Assembly: GCA_963773765.1 (NCBI GenBank)
Contig: CAVZCC010000001.1
Location: 62,001 to 126,000 of the forward strand
Source of the DNA: CAVZCC01 sp963773765
GTDB lineage: Bacteria > Actinomycetota > Acidimicrobiia > Acidimicrobiales > Microtrichaceae
Direction of reading: 5' to 3'
Length of the DNA: 64,000 nt
Part shown: positions 9,144-18,011 of the stretch, piece after piece
Position numbering within the stretch: the stretch's first letter is position 1
Layout: every line of letters begins with the position of its first letter
Program-made: the position numbers and the translations under genes
The notes under the pieces: generated by a model
Told to the model about the DNA's origin: nothing
Database searches by the model: none
What the model saw: only the letters and a program-made list of their open reading frames with translations

Positions 9144-9149
9144 TAGCCT
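9144..9149 (+). promoter_or_regulatory. -10-like TAGCCT before MpaB-family gene
   Basis: TAGCCT lies 26 bases before GTG 9176. It is followed by a purine-rich AGGGGGAG ribosome-binding site ending five bases before the GTG, which decides that start over earlier in-frame codons. Confidence 0.4.
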
Positions 9150-9175
9150 GCGGCGGGCGCGCACGAGGGGGAGCC

Positions 9176-10075
9176 GTGGCGGAGCAGCGATCCAGGCAGG
9201 AACGACCGGGCGTCCCGGCGGTGCCGTCCCCCATGGACCTGGGGCCGGGGTCGTGGCTGTGGCGCTACGCCGGCGACAACCGCCTCGGGTTCACCGGGCT
9301 GTCCGCGGGGATCCTGCAGCTCATGCACCCCGGCCTGGGCGCCGGCGTGGTGCAGCACTCGGCGTTCTTCACCGAGCCCTGGGACCGCATCTTCAGGTCC
9401 ATCCCGGAGATCATCGGTGTGGTCTACGACGGGCCGGAGGCGGAGGCCACCGGGCACCGGGTCCGGGACTACCACCGGCGCATCGCCGGCACCGACGACC
9501 AGGGTCGCCGCTACAGCGCGCTGGACCCCGGCACCTTCTGGTGGGCCCACGCCACCTTCCAGTTCGCGGTGGAGCGACTGGCCGACCGCTTCGACACGCA
9601 CCAGCTGTCCGGCCCGGAGCGGGAGGAGCTCTACGCCGAGGGGGTCGAGTGGTACCGGCGCTACGGCGTGAGCATGCGCCCGGTCCCGACCGACCGCGAG
9701 GGGTTCCGGGAGCGGTGGAACACCTGCTGCGAGGAGACCCTGGAGATGACCGTCGCGGCGGAACGGGCCATCGACATGGCACTGCACGACAAGGTCGAGG
9801 ACCTGCCCGGCATGCCGTGGTGGACCCAGCCGTTCCAGCGGGAGGTGATCACGCCCATCTTCCGCCTGACCGCCATCGGCGGGTTGCCGGCCAGGGTGCG
9901 GCGTCGCTTCGGCATCCCCTGGGGAGCGGTGGACGCGGCCCAGCTCCGCGCCTTCGAGGTCTGGGTGCGGGAGACCTGGCGGTTCGTGCCCCGACCCATG
10001 CGGTGGGCCCCACGGGCCGCCGACGGCTGGCGCCGCGAGGCGCAGCTCCGCCGGACGGAGGCCGGAGCGGCGTGA
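9176..10075 (+). CDS. Oxygenase MpaB family protein (DUF2236)
   Basis: 299-residue member of the MpaB/latex-clearing-protein related DUF2236 family, some of which bind heme b and oxidise unsaturated hydrocarbons or polyisoprene. Visible family features are the N-terminal GPGSWLWRYAGDNRLGFTG, a HPGLGAGVVQHSAF segment (candidate heme ligand His) and the helix-rich middle with WWAHATFQFA. GTG 9176 is chosen from the AGGGGGAG site just upstream. It is divergent from the Rrf2 operon. Substrate unknown. Confidence 0.8.
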   Translation: MAEQRSRQERPGVPAVPSPMDLGPGSWLWRYAGDNRLGFTGLSAGILQLMHPGLGAGVVQHSAFFTEPWDRIFRSIPEIIGVVYDGPEAEATGHRVRDYHRRIAGTDDQGRRYSALDPGTFWWAHATFQFAVERLADRFDTHQLSGPEREELYAEGVEWYRRYGVSMRPVPTDREGFRERWNTCCEETLEMTVAAERAIDMALHDKVEDLPGMPWWTQPFQREVITPIFRLTAIGGLPARVRRRFGIPWGAVDAAQLRAFEVWVRETWRFVPRPMRWAPRAADGWRREAQLRRTEAGAA

Positions 10076-10099
10076 ACCGCGGACCCGACGGGGCGGTGG

Positions 10100-10648
10100 C
10101 TAGAGCTTGGTGACGGCGTCGCCGCGACGGATCACGCCGGGGGCGATCACCCGGGCGTTGAGCCCCCGGAGCCGGAGCTCCTTGCCGGCCGGGGAGTTGA
10201 CGAACCGCACGGCGTCCTCCCCGAACCGCTCGCGGAACTTGGCGCACCCGTTGTGGGGGCGCTCGGTCACCTCGATCACGGCGCTGCCGACCGACAGGCG
10301 CGTGCCGGCCGGGAGGTTCCCCGTCCCCAGGTCCAGGTCGACGTAGAGCTGGTCCCCGGCCAGCGCCCGGTCCTGCGGCGTCGGGGCGAGCAGCGCGACC
10401 ATGCGGGAGCTCATCACGTTGAGCTGCATGAGGGGATGGGCGGAGCCGTCGGGCGTGTGGCGGGAGCCCCGGACGGACCAGGTGTCGCCCACCAGGCCCA
10501 GCTCCAGGTCCAGCTCGCCCTCGTCCAGGACCTCCCGCTCGTCCACCGCCGGTCGGCGGACGATCATGTCCAGCGTCCCGGTGCGACCGGGCGCGGCGCG
10601 CAGGTGGTCCAGGGCTGCTTCCAGGGTGGCGGTGTCGGTGTGGGCCAT
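10100..10648 (-). CDS. MOSC domain-containing protein
   Basis: 182-residue stand-alone MOSC protein. MOSC domains carry or use a sulfurated molybdenum cofactor through a conserved cysteine. The motif NGCAKFRERFG places that Cys in the usual position, followed by RLRGLNARVIAPG, the typical C-terminal strand. The N-terminal half (HLRAAPGRTGTLDMIVRRP) matches stand-alone actinobacterial MOSC proteins. ATG 10648 is chosen; an in-frame ATG six codons earlier (10666) is an alternative. Substrate unknown. Confidence 0.82.
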   Translation of the reverse strand: MAHTDTATLEAALDHLRAAPGRTGTLDMIVRRPAVDEREVLDEGELDLELGLVGDTWSVRGSRHTPDGSAHPLMQLNVMSSRMVALLAPTPQDRALAGDQLYVDLDLGTGNLPAGTRLSVGSAVIEVTERPHNGCAKFRERFGEDAVRFVNSPAGKELRLRGLNARVIAPGVIRRGDAVTKL

Positions 10649-10719
10649 GGCTCGAGTGTGGGGCATCCCGGTCCGCCGGTGCCCGTCGATTTCGGGCTCG
10701 GCACCCGGGCGACCCCCGG

Positions 10720-11844
10720 TCAGGCCATGGGGCCGGCCGGGAGCGGCCCGCGGTCGTGGGCGTCGCCGTCGTCCCCGGGGTCGAGGTCGGGGTCGCCCGC
10801 CCCGGCTCCGCCGCCCTCGTCGGCCGACAGCCGGTTGACGGTGGCCAGGCGGGTCCGGCCGATGCCCTTGAGGTCGAACACCCGTCGCACCCGGTGGGTC
10901 TCGAGGTCCGCCCGGTCCTCCATCGCCAGCAGGTACTCCCGGGGGATGACGACCTTGCCCCGACGGGCCACGTCGGTCATGCGGCTGGCCAGGTTGACGG
11001 TCGGGCCGAACACGTCGCCACCCACGGTGATGGTCGGGCCGTACGCCACGCCGCAGTGCAGCTGCACCGGCTCCGGCCGGTCGGCAAGGCGGTCCAGCAG
11101 GTCCAGGCCGATGTCCACCCCGTCCTCCAGGGTGTCGGCCAGGAACATGACCTCGTCGCCGATCAGCTTCACCACGCGGCCACCGCGGGCGGACACGACG
11201 TCGAAGGCCGCCGTCTCGAAGGCGTCGATGACCTCGGCCAGCTCCGGTGGCGTGAGCTCCCGGGTCAGCTTGGAGAAGCCCGAGATGTCGGCGAACCCCA
11301 CCGCGCACTCGGACAGGTCCTCCTCCGCCCCCAACCAGCGGCTGAGCGCGGCCACCAGGTGCCGCCGCCACACGTAGACCAGGGAGTCCTCCAGGAGCGC
11401 CAGCAGCGAGGTGTCCGGGTCGCGCTCCATGGCCTGGATGCGGTCCCACGGTGAGAGGTCCGGCTCGCCGGCCGGCATGGAGAGGAGGATGTCGTCCAGC
11501 ACGGCGGCCTGGGCCTCGGCGATGCGGGAGAAGGACGCACCCAGCAACCGGGCCAGGCGGAGCACGGCGTCGTCGTCCAGCAGGTCCGCCCCCACCATGG
11601 ACACCAGGCGCCGTGCCATCTGCACGTCGGTGTCGCCGAAGGCCACCACGTCCTCCGGGACCTCGGCGAAGCCCATGGCCCGCCACCACCGGACCATCTC
11701 CTCGTGGGTGACCCCGACACGCTCCTCCATGTCCCTGCGGCGGTACACCGGGGGATCCAGGCCCACCATGCGGGACAGACCCGCCACCCGTTCGGGGTCC
11801 ACCGGCCGGCGTGTCTCCCCGGACGGCACCTCGCCGATCGTCAC
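10720..11844 (-). CDS. Class III adenylyl cyclase with N-terminal regulatory domain
   Basis: 374-residue soluble cyclase that would make cAMP. Residues 20-165 match the helical regulatory region of the Rv1264-type cyclases (DMEERVGVTHEEMVRWWRA), and the catalytic domain starts near 180 with FADISGFSKLTREL. Metal-binding Asp186 and Asp230, the adenine-selecting Lys226 (VVKLIGDE) and the transition-state Asn284/Arg288 pair (VNLASRM) are present, so it should be active. GTG 11844 lies two bases after the stop of the GH5 gene, so the two are probably one operon. In Rv1264 this N-terminal domain is pH-responsive; that is inferred here. Confidence 0.88.
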   Translation of the reverse strand: MTIGEVPSGETRRPVDPERVAGLSRMVGLDPPVYRRRDMEERVGVTHEEMVRWWRAMGFAEVPEDVVAFGDTDVQMARRLVSMVGADLLDDDAVLRLARLLGASFSRIAEAQAAVLDDILLSMPAGEPDLSPWDRIQAMERDPDTSLLALLEDSLVYVWRRHLVAALSRWLGAEEDLSECAVGFADISGFSKLTRELTPPELAEVIDAFETAAFDVVSARGGRVVKLIGDEVMFLADTLEDGVDIGLDLLDRLADRPEPVQLHCGVAYGPTITVGGDVFGPTVNLASRMTDVARRGKVVIPREYLLAMEDRADLETHRVRRVFDLKGIGRTRLATVNRLSADEGGGAGAGDPDLDPGDDGDAHDRGPLPAGPMA

Positions 11845-11846
11845 GG

Positions 11847-13328
11847 TCAGGCCCGCCGGACGGTGACCGTGACCACGTCGGCGGTGGGGTCGGCCTCCAC
11901 CGTCAGCCGACCGGCGTCGGGGGCGGAGGTGACCTCGCCCCCGTCCACCACCACCGTGTAGCCGGCGGGGTACGCGCGCCGGGGGACGACGATGCTGGTG
12001 GGAGCGGTGACGGCGTGGTCGGCCCGGAACCGCAGCTCGTAGTCGCCCGTGGCGGGCTCGAAGCGCTGGCTCAACGGCCGTCCCGCGGTGGCCTGCGCGG
12101 ACGTACGGACCAACTGGGACTCCACCACGTCCGGGTAGCGGCCGTTGTGCCAGTGGAACCACGACAGCAGGTGGTCGTCGGCCAGCCGGGCCGGCAGCGT
12201 CACGTTGAGGGGGCTGGCGGAGGCCCCGAACTCGGTCAGCATGGCCGGAGCCGCCCACGCCGCGGCCTGGCCCCGGGCCCGGTCGACGGCCTCGGTGAAC
12301 CGGGCGTCGCACCAGGCGTTCGCCTCCGGCGACGGCTGCACCGGCTCGCCGCCGTCGGTGTACAGGCAGTAGGTGTGGAAGGACAGGCCCACCTGGCCGT
12401 GGGCGGGCGGCGGCATCTGCGCCGCGGCGTAGACGGGGAACATGGCCTCCGGCTCCCACCACACCGGGAGGTCCGGCGCCGCGGCCCGGACGCGTGCGGT
12501 GATGCGGTCGTAGAGGGCCGAGGCGCGGGCGTCCAGGTCCGGGCAGCCGCCCAGGACACAGGACACCACCGGCGTCCCCGGGAACGGCTCGTTGATGAGC
12601 TCGACCCCGATCACGTTGGGGGCATCGGCCATGCGGCCGGCCAGCGCCGCCACCCCGTCGGCGTACGCGTCGACCACGCCGGTCCCCGGCGTCACCGGGG
12701 CATTGGCCCACCAGTCGTCCCACTGCCGCAGGGACCGGGGGGTGAGGTAGGCGGCCGACCAGCCGATGGCGTCGGCCAGGCCCTCGGGCAGGGTGGTGTC
12801 CAGTGCGGCGGCCTCCGGCGTGGTGGCCCACGACGGCATCCCCTCGAACACGTCCTGGTGCAGGTCCAGGAGCACCCACATGCCGGCGCCGGCCACGGTG
12901 TCCACCACCGCCCGCACCCGATCCAGGTAGGCGGGGTCCACCTGCCCCGGCGCCGGCATGAGCGCGGCCGGCCACACGCCCAGCCGGATCCCGTTCACGC
13001 CGTCGGCGGCCAGGCGCTCCAGGTCCGCAGGGTCCAGTGCGCCGTCGGCCGGCTCGGTGATGAACGGCGCGCGCTTGGCCACCGAGTTCACGCCGTGGAT
13101 GAGCACCACCCGGCCCGCGCCGTCCACCAGGTCCGCGCCCCGGAACCGCAACGGGGGGACCAGGTCCGGCTCGGCGACGGAGACCACGTCGGTGGCCGGG
13201 CCCAGGGTCACCACGGGCGGGGCGTCCGCGCACGCAGCGGCCACGGCCACCAGGGCGGCGACGAGTGCCACCGGCCCCACCTTCGCCGTCCGGCGCCCGG
13301 ACCCCGCGATCCCTCGTCCCACAGGCAT
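11847..13328 (-). CDS. Secreted glycoside hydrolase family 5 enzyme (endoglycoceramidase-like)
   Basis: 493-residue GH5 enzyme. A basic N-terminus and hydrophobic stretch lead to a lipobox-like VAAAC (Cys33), so it is probably a cell-surface lipoprotein. The (beta/alpha)8 barrel shows IHGVNSV near residue 77, LLDLHQDVF near 153, the acid/base Glu247 in LINEP and the nucleophile Glu366 in LTEFGAS. The HQDVF and LINEP pattern resembles endoglycoceramidases, which cut glycans from glycosphingolipids. A C-terminal beta domain follows. The start fits a leaderless promoter. Exact substrate is not certain. Confidence 0.82.
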   Translation of the reverse strand: MPVGRGIAGSGRRTAKVGPVALVAALVAVAAACADAPPVVTLGPATDVVSVAEPDLVPPLRFRGADLVDGAGRVVLIHGVNSVAKRAPFITEPADGALDPADLERLAADGVNGIRLGVWPAALMPAPGQVDPAYLDRVRAVVDTVAGAGMWVLLDLHQDVFEGMPSWATTPEAAALDTTLPEGLADAIGWSAAYLTPRSLRQWDDWWANAPVTPGTGVVDAYADGVAALAGRMADAPNVIGVELINEPFPGTPVVSCVLGGCPDLDARASALYDRITARVRAAAPDLPVWWEPEAMFPVYAAAQMPPPAHGQVGLSFHTYCLYTDGGEPVQPSPEANAWCDARFTEAVDRARGQAAAWAAPAMLTEFGASASPLNVTLPARLADDHLLSWFHWHNGRYPDVVESQLVRTSAQATAGRPLSQRFEPATGDYELRFRADHAVTAPTSIVVPRRAYPAGYTVVVDGGEVTSAPDAGRLTVEADPTADVVTVTVRRA

Positions 13329-13336
13329 GGGCGGTC

Positions 13337-13342
13337 ACCGTA
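13337..13342 (-). promoter_or_regulatory. Leaderless -10 (TACGGT) for the GH5 gene
   Basis: On the minus strand TACGGT ends 8 bases before ATG 13328 with no Shine-Dalgarno sequence between, placing transcription start at or very near the A of the start codon. Confidence 0.5.
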
Positions 13343-13424
13343 GCCGGACCGCGTCACCTCGGTCGTGGCCGTCCCCGGACGTCCCGGCGCTCCCCGCGAC
13401 TCCCGGCGCGACGGGGCCCGCTGG

Positions 13425-13430
13425 TACCTT
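13425..13430 (+). promoter_or_regulatory. -10-like TACCTT before the SCO gene
   Basis: TACCTT predicts a transcript start near 13437, about 30 bases before ATG 13468, at the head of the SCO-PCuAC-CtaG unit. Confidence 0.35.
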
Positions 13431-13467
13431 GGCCGGTGTCCTCCGACCCCTTGTGGTGGCCCTGACC

Positions 13468-14154
13468 ATGACCGTGCAACTGGATGAGCAGGCCGATCCC
13501 GCTCCCGTTCCGGATCCCACGCCACGCCCCGTCAAGCAGCTGGTGCTGATCTCCCTGGCCGCCGTGCTGGTGGTGGGCGCCGGGCTCCTGGCCGCCGGAT
13601 GGGACCGCGGCACCCCGCCATGGGCCGGACGGGTGCTGGAGTCGACGCAGGCCAAGCCCGACATCACCCTCACCGACACCTCCGGGCGGCCGTTCAACCT
13701 GCGCACCGACACCGCGGGGAAGCTCACGGTCCTGATGTTCGGCTACACCCACTGCCCGGACGTGTGCCCCATCAACCTGGCCACGCTGGACAGCACGTTG
13801 GACTCCCTCGGCCCCCGGGCCCGGGGACAGGTGGAGATGGTGTTCGTGACCGCGGACCCGGCCCGGGACACGCCGGAGGTCCTGCGGACGTACCTGGACC
13901 AGTTCGACGTGGAGTTCATCGGCCTGACCGGCACCGAGGCGGAGGTCGCCGCCGCCCAGGAGGCGGCGAAGGTCCCCATCGCCACCCTGGACCAGCCCGA
14001 TGCGAAGGGCGACTACACCGTGGGACACGCCACCCAGATGATCGTGTACGGGACCGACGACCAGGCCCGGATCGTGTACCCGTTCGGCACCCGCCAGGTC
14101 GACTGGTCCCGCGACCTGCCCCGGCTGCTGAACGGCGAGGAGCCCGCGGCGTGA
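13468..14154 (+). CDS. SCO1/SenC family copper protein for cytochrome oxidase assembly
   Basis: 228-residue membrane-anchored thioredoxin-fold protein that delivers or reduces copper at the CuA site of cytochrome c oxidase. One transmembrane helix (about 24-44) precedes the SCO domain with the copper ligands Cys96 and Cys100 in HCPDVC and His187 in VGHATQ, all present. ATG 13468 is chosen; GTG codons at 13453 and 13456 are alternatives. It overlaps the PCuAC gene (GTGA at 14151) and precedes a CtaG-like gene, making a compact copper-delivery cluster. Confidence 0.9.
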   Translation: MTVQLDEQADPAPVPDPTPRPVKQLVLISLAAVLVVGAGLLAAGWDRGTPPWAGRVLESTQAKPDITLTDTSGRPFNLRTDTAGKLTVLMFGYTHCPDVCPINLATLDSTLDSLGPRARGQVEMVFVTADPARDTPEVLRTYLDQFDVEFIGLTGTEAEVAAAQEAAKVPIATLDQPDAKGDYTVGHATQMIVYGTDDQARIVYPFGTRQVDWSRDLPRLLNGEEPAA

Positions 14155-14669
14155 CCGCCCCCGACGTGGTTCGGCCACCCCGCCGCCGCTCCGCGGTCCC
14201 GCTGGCCCTGGCCGTGGCGGCGCTGGCGGTCGTCGTGGCCGGCGTCGCCCTGCTGGTGGCCCGGGACGACCGTGCCGGCGGCACGGCACAGGTGGGCGCG
14301 GGCGAGGCCGTCGTGGGCGCGACCCGGGCCGGGGCCGCGTCGGCCTACGTGACGCTGGACAACGACGGCGACGGGACCGACCGCCTGGTGGGCGTCACCA
14401 GCCCGTCGGCCGGTGCCGTCAGCCTGCACGTCACCGAGGAGCGGGACGGCCTGTCGATCATGCAGGAGGCCGACGGGCTGGACGTCCCGCCGGGGAGCGG
14501 CCTCACCATGGCCCCGGGTGGCACGCACCTGATGCTGGAGGACCTGGCGCAGCCGCTGGAGGCCGGGTCCACCGTCACCCTGCGGCTCTCGTTCGAGCGC
14601 AGCGGGGACGTGGAGGTCCGGGCGGAGGTGCTCCCGCTGGAGGCACTGGCGGAGCGGGTGGGCCGATGA
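14151..14669 (+). CDS. PCuAC family copper chaperone
   Basis: 172-residue periplasmic copper(I) chaperone that hands copper to SCO or CuA. A single N-terminal membrane anchor (about 17-37) is followed by the PCuAC fold. The ligand set H-x(n)-M ... H-x-M is visible as SLHVTEERDGLSIM and GGTHLML. It starts with GTG overlapping the SCO stop, so the two are co-translated. The function follows directly from the family and neighbours. Confidence 0.88.
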   Translation: MTAPDVVRPPRRRSAVPLALAVAALAVVVAGVALLVARDDRAGGTAQVGAGEAVVGATRAGAASAYVTLDNDGDGTDRLVGVTSPSAGAVSLHVTEERDGLSIMQEADGLDVPPGSGLTMAPGGTHLMLEDLAQPLEAGSTVTLRLSFERSGDVEVRAEVLPLEALAERVGR

Positions 14670-14751
14670 TGCAGCGCGTGGGCCGGGGTGGAACGATGGT
14701 TGCGATGCAGATGACCGAGCCGGTCGGCACCCGGACCCCGGACGTGGCGCC

Positions 14752-15676
14752 ATGAGGTGGTGGTGCTCGGCGGTGGCGGAGAAGTGGACGTGGGCCCCGC
14801 GTCCGTACCTGGGCGTGTGGATCCTGTGCCTCGGGCTGGGCGCGGCGTACTGGCGGAGCTGGACCCACCACCGGGACCAGTGGGTCCCGGACGAGCGGGA
14901 CCGCCGCCGCCCGCTGTGGTTCGGGCTCGGCCTCCTGGCGCTCTGGGTCGCCTCCGACTGGCCCGTCGGTGCCCTGGGTGGGTCCTACCTGGCCTCGGTC
15001 CACATGCTGCAGTACATGATCTACACGCTCGCCGCGGCACCGCTGCTCATGCTCGGCACGCCGGAATGGCTCGGTCGACGCATCCTGGCCGCCACCTGGC
15101 TGCGCACCGTCTACCTGGCCATCTCCAAGCCGACTCATCGCCGCCCTCATCAGCAACTTCGTGCTGATCGCCACCCACGCCCCGGTCACGGTGGACCTGT
15201 TGCGCTCCAGCCAGTTGGGGTCGTTCCTCCTGGACATGATCTGGCTGGTGGCCGGCTTCATCCTGTGGACCCCGATCATCAGCCCGCTGCCGGAGGCCCA
15301 GGCCCGCTCCGCGCCGATCAAGCTGGTGTACCTGTTCGCAGCGGCCGCCCTCATGCCCATGATCCCCGGCGGGTTCCTCACCTTCTCGCCGCTGCCCCTG
15401 TACGCCACCTACGAGCTGGCACCCCGGGTCGGCATCGAGGCACTCGACGACCAGCAGATGGCAGGCGTGGCCATGAAGGTCGGCAACCTCCCGGTGATCT
15501 GGACCGTCATGGCGGTGATCTGGTTCCGCTGGTACCGCCGTGAGGCGGGCGACCAGCGGCCCACGGTGGTGCGCGACCCGGTCACCGGCGCGCCGTTGCG
15601 GGCACCACGGGCAGCGCGTCCAGCCCCCGGAACGGACCGCGCTGGTGCCAGCGCAGGGGTTCCGCCGTCCGGCTGA
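14752..15676 (+). pseudogene. CtaG-like (caa3-type oxidase assembly) membrane protein with one frame break
   Basis: Polytopic protein of the caa3_CtaG family, linked to copper insertion into cytochrome oxidase. The first frame runs from ATG 14752 through LYLAI-like helices to ISKP; the second resumes LIAALISNFVLIATHAP and ends at 15676. One extra base near 15133 joins them: corrected length is 308 codons, and the family segment around HMLQYMIYTLAAAPLLMLGTP is intact. The reading is otherwise clean, so an error is likely. The last 95 bases overlap the convergent P450 gene, so the tail after the final helix may be longer than in relatives. Confidence 0.78.
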
Positions 15677-16805
15677 GCCCCGGCGTGCGGCGGGCCAGGG
15701 TGCCGAGCATCACCTCGGTCTCGGAGCGGGCCAGCGACGCACCCAGGCAGTAGTGGGCGCCGAACGCGAAGGACAGCGGGGCCGGACCGTCGCGGCCGGG
15801 CCGGAACCGGTCGGGGTCCGCGAACTGCGCCGGGTCCCGGTTGGCGGCGGCGAGGTACACCAGCACCGGTTGCCACGCCGCCACCTCCACCCCGGCGATC
15901 ACCACGTCCTCCAACGGGACCCGGGCCACGTAGAGCGTGGGGGTCTCGAAGCGCAGGAACTCGGCCACCACCGCGGGGACGTCCCAGTCGCCGTGCACCA
16001 CCGCCTCCCACCGGGTCGGGTCCTCCAGGAGGACCGACATGCCGTTGGTGAACAGGTCACGGGTGGTGCGGTGCCCGGCGGAGTACAACGTGGCCGCCAG
16101 CGACAACAGCTCCACCCGCTGCAGCCGCTGGCCGTCCTCCTCGGCCAGGAGCAGTGCGGACAACAGGTCGTCACCGGGGACCTCCCGGCGCCGGTCCAGC
16201 AGCGCGCCCAGGTAGGCGTGGAACGCCTCGGCCGCGTCGACCGCCGCCACCAGGTCGGCGGAGGAGACCTCCACCCCCAGCAGGGGGGCCACGGCATCGC
16301 TCCAGCCGGTGAGCAGGTCCCGGTCCGCGACGGGGACGCCGAGCATCTCGGAGATGACCAGCGACGGGAGCTGGTGGGCGAACCTCGACAGCAGGTCCAC
16401 GGCTCCGTCGCCGGCCTCCTCCAGCACGCCGTCCACCAGGGTGCCCGCGGTGGCCTCCATCCAGGGCCTCAACGCCGCCACCCGGCGGGGCGTGAAGACC
16501 GACGACACCAGGCCCCGGACCCTGGGGTGGTCCGGCGGGTCCAGGAAGTTGATGCGGTGGCCCATCTCGTTGCGGGCCGCGCCCTCCGGGAGCCGGTCCA
16601 GGTAGCGCAGGGCGATGGGGGAGGATCCGCAGCCGGGGTGGCGGAGCACCTCCATGGCGGCGTCGTAACCGGTCACGGCCACGAAGCCGTCGGCCAGCAC
16701 CGCCACGGGCGCCACGGAGCGCAGGTCGGCCAGCACCGGGTAGGGGTCGTCCGCTCCCACCAGGTCCGAGGTCGTCAGGTCCACCGCTGCGTCGCCCCGG
16801 TCCAT
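15582..16805 (-). CDS. Cytochrome P450
   Basis: 407-residue bacterial class I P450. The heme-binding loop FAFGAHYCLGASLAR, the ExxR pair in EFLRF and the I-helix segment YSAGHRTTRD are present. The usual acidic residue before the Thr pair in the I-helix (AGxD/ETT) is replaced by Arg (AGHRTT), which may affect proton delivery. No ferredoxin is adjacent. ATG 16805 follows from the N-terminus DDPYPVLADLR at the expected place. Its 3' end overlaps the CtaG-like gene antisense. Substrate unknown. Confidence 0.88.
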   Translation of the reverse strand: MDRGDAAVDLTTSDLVGADDPYPVLADLRSVAPVAVLADGFVAVTGYDAAMEVLRHPGCGSSPIALRYLDRLPEGAARNEMGHRINFLDPPDHPRVRGLVSSVFTPRRVAALRPWMEATAGTLVDGVLEEAGDGAVDLLSRFAHQLPSLVISEMLGVPVADRDLLTGWSDAVAPLLGVEVSSADLVAAVDAAEAFHAYLGALLDRRREVPGDDLLSALLLAEEDGQRLQRVELLSLAATLYSAGHRTTRDLFTNGMSVLLEDPTRWEAVVHGDWDVPAVVAEFLRFETPTLYVARVPLEDVVIAGVEVAAWQPVLVYLAAANRDPAQFADPDRFRPGRDGPAPLSFAFGAHYCLGASLARSETEVMLGTLARRTPGLSRTAEPLRWHQRGPFRGLDALPVVPATARR

Positions 16806-16858
16806 GCGACCCGTCTAGCACGCACGTGGATGACGTCGGAGTCCGGCGCCCCGCCCCC

Positions 16859-16864
16859 TAGCCT
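16859..16864 (+). promoter_or_regulatory. Leaderless -10 (TAGCCT) for the esterase gene
   Basis: TAGCCT is followed by exactly seven bases and then ATG 16872; no ribosome-binding site intervenes, so the mRNA probably begins at the start codon. Confidence 0.5.
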
Positions 16865-16871
16865 GAGCGGC

Positions 16872-18011
16872 ATGGTGATGGCAGATCGTCCCGAGGTCCG
16901 GACCGCATCCACCCCCGTGGCGGCGGTGACGCTGGTGGGCCTGGCGGAGAACCTGGTGAACGCCCTGGCCCGCGTGCCGTTCCGCCAGCCCTGGCAGGGG
17001 CCGTCCGGTCCGGTCCAGAACGTGGGTGCCGGCGTGACCCGCCAGATCATCCGGTCCTTCATGGGGTACTCCACCGGGCTCCCCATCGAGGAGTTCCGTT
17101 CCATGGAGCGTGCGCTGGACAGCCTGTGCAAGGTGGTGCTCCCGCCCTGGGTGGTGGTCCGCGACGGGACCAGCGTGGGGACCGGGGTCATCAACGGCGT
17201 GCCCGGCATCTGGGCCCGTCCCCGCACCGGCCGGGTGAACGGCACGGTCCTGTACCTGCACGGCGGGGGCTACATCGGCACGTCGCCGATGATGTACGCC
17301 GCCTTCGTCGGGGCACTGGTCAAGGGCACCGGCTGCGAGGTGTTCGTGGCCGACTACCGCCTGGCGCCCGAGTTCCCGTTCCCGGCGGGCCTCTACGACG
17401 CCGTCGACGCCTACGTGGGACTGCTGGAGGCCGGCGTCGACCCGTCCAACCTGGTGGTGGCCGGTGACTCCGGCGGCGGCGGCCTGGCCACGTCGTTGAT
17501 GGGGGAGCTGTTCACCCGGGACCTGCCGCGACCCGCCGGACTGGTGCTCTTCTCCCCGGAGGTCGACCTGGACCTGGACGACCCGTCGGTCACCGACAAC
17601 GCCTCCAAGGACATCCTGCCCTGGAACATCCCGGTCACGTCCTACCTGCACGGGGTGCAGCCCGAGGACTCCCGGGTCTCCGCGGTGTTCGCCGATCCGA
17701 TGTGGTTCCCGCCCACCTTCGTGGCCTTCGGGTCCGAGGAGATGTTCCGCGACGGCATCCGCACCTTCGTCGACCGCCTGGCCGGGGCCGGGGTCGCCAC
17801 GGAGTCCCACGAGGAGGAGGGCATGTTCCACGTCTTCCCCATCGTCATGCCGTGGGCCGGTTCGGCCCGGCGGGTGTTCGGCTCCGTGGACCGGTTCGTG
17901 ACCGAGCACGTGGTGCCGACGGGCGACGCCGTCCTGGAGGACGTGGCGTCGGTCCCGGAGCCGGCCGACGACCCAGCCGGGGTCGGCGGCACCCTCCGGT
18001 CGATCTCGTAG
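16872..18011 (+). CDS. Alpha/beta hydrolase, hormone-sensitive-lipase (family IV) type
   Basis: 379-residue esterase. The oxyanion motif HGGGY, the nucleophile elbow GDSGGGG, an acid region (FVAFGSEEMFRD) and the catalytic His in GMFHVFP are all in the expected order, with a lid-like N-terminal extension of about 120 residues. It would hydrolyse acyl esters of small or medium size. The stop codon lies inside the first unit of a 61-base tandem repeat (17995-18115), so the last four or five residues are encoded by the repeat. ATG 16872 is supported by the leaderless -10 just upstream. Confidence 0.85.
   Translation: MVMADRPEVRTASTPVAAVTLVGLAENLVNALARVPFRQPWQGPSGPVQNVGAGVTRQIIRSFMGYSTGLPIEEFRSMERALDSLCKVVLPPWVVVRDGTSVGTGVINGVPGIWARPRTGRVNGTVLYLHGGGYIGTSPMMYAAFVGALVKGTGCEVFVADYRLAPEFPFPAGLYDAVDAYVGLLEAGVDPSNLVVAGDSGGGGLATSLMGELFTRDLPRPAGLVLFSPEVDLDLDDPSVTDNASKDILPWNIPVTSYLHGVQPEDSRVSAVFADPMWFPPTFVAFGSEEMFRDGIRTFVDRLAGAGVATESHEEEGMFHVFPIVMPWAGSARRVFGSVDRFVTEHVVPTGDAVLEDVASVPEPADDPAGVGGTLRSIS

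Noticed and set aside
10640..10666. Longer start (ATG 10666) for the MOSC protein
   Set aside because: It adds six residues without a signal or ribosome-binding site; ATG 10648 fits the family start better, although both remain possible.
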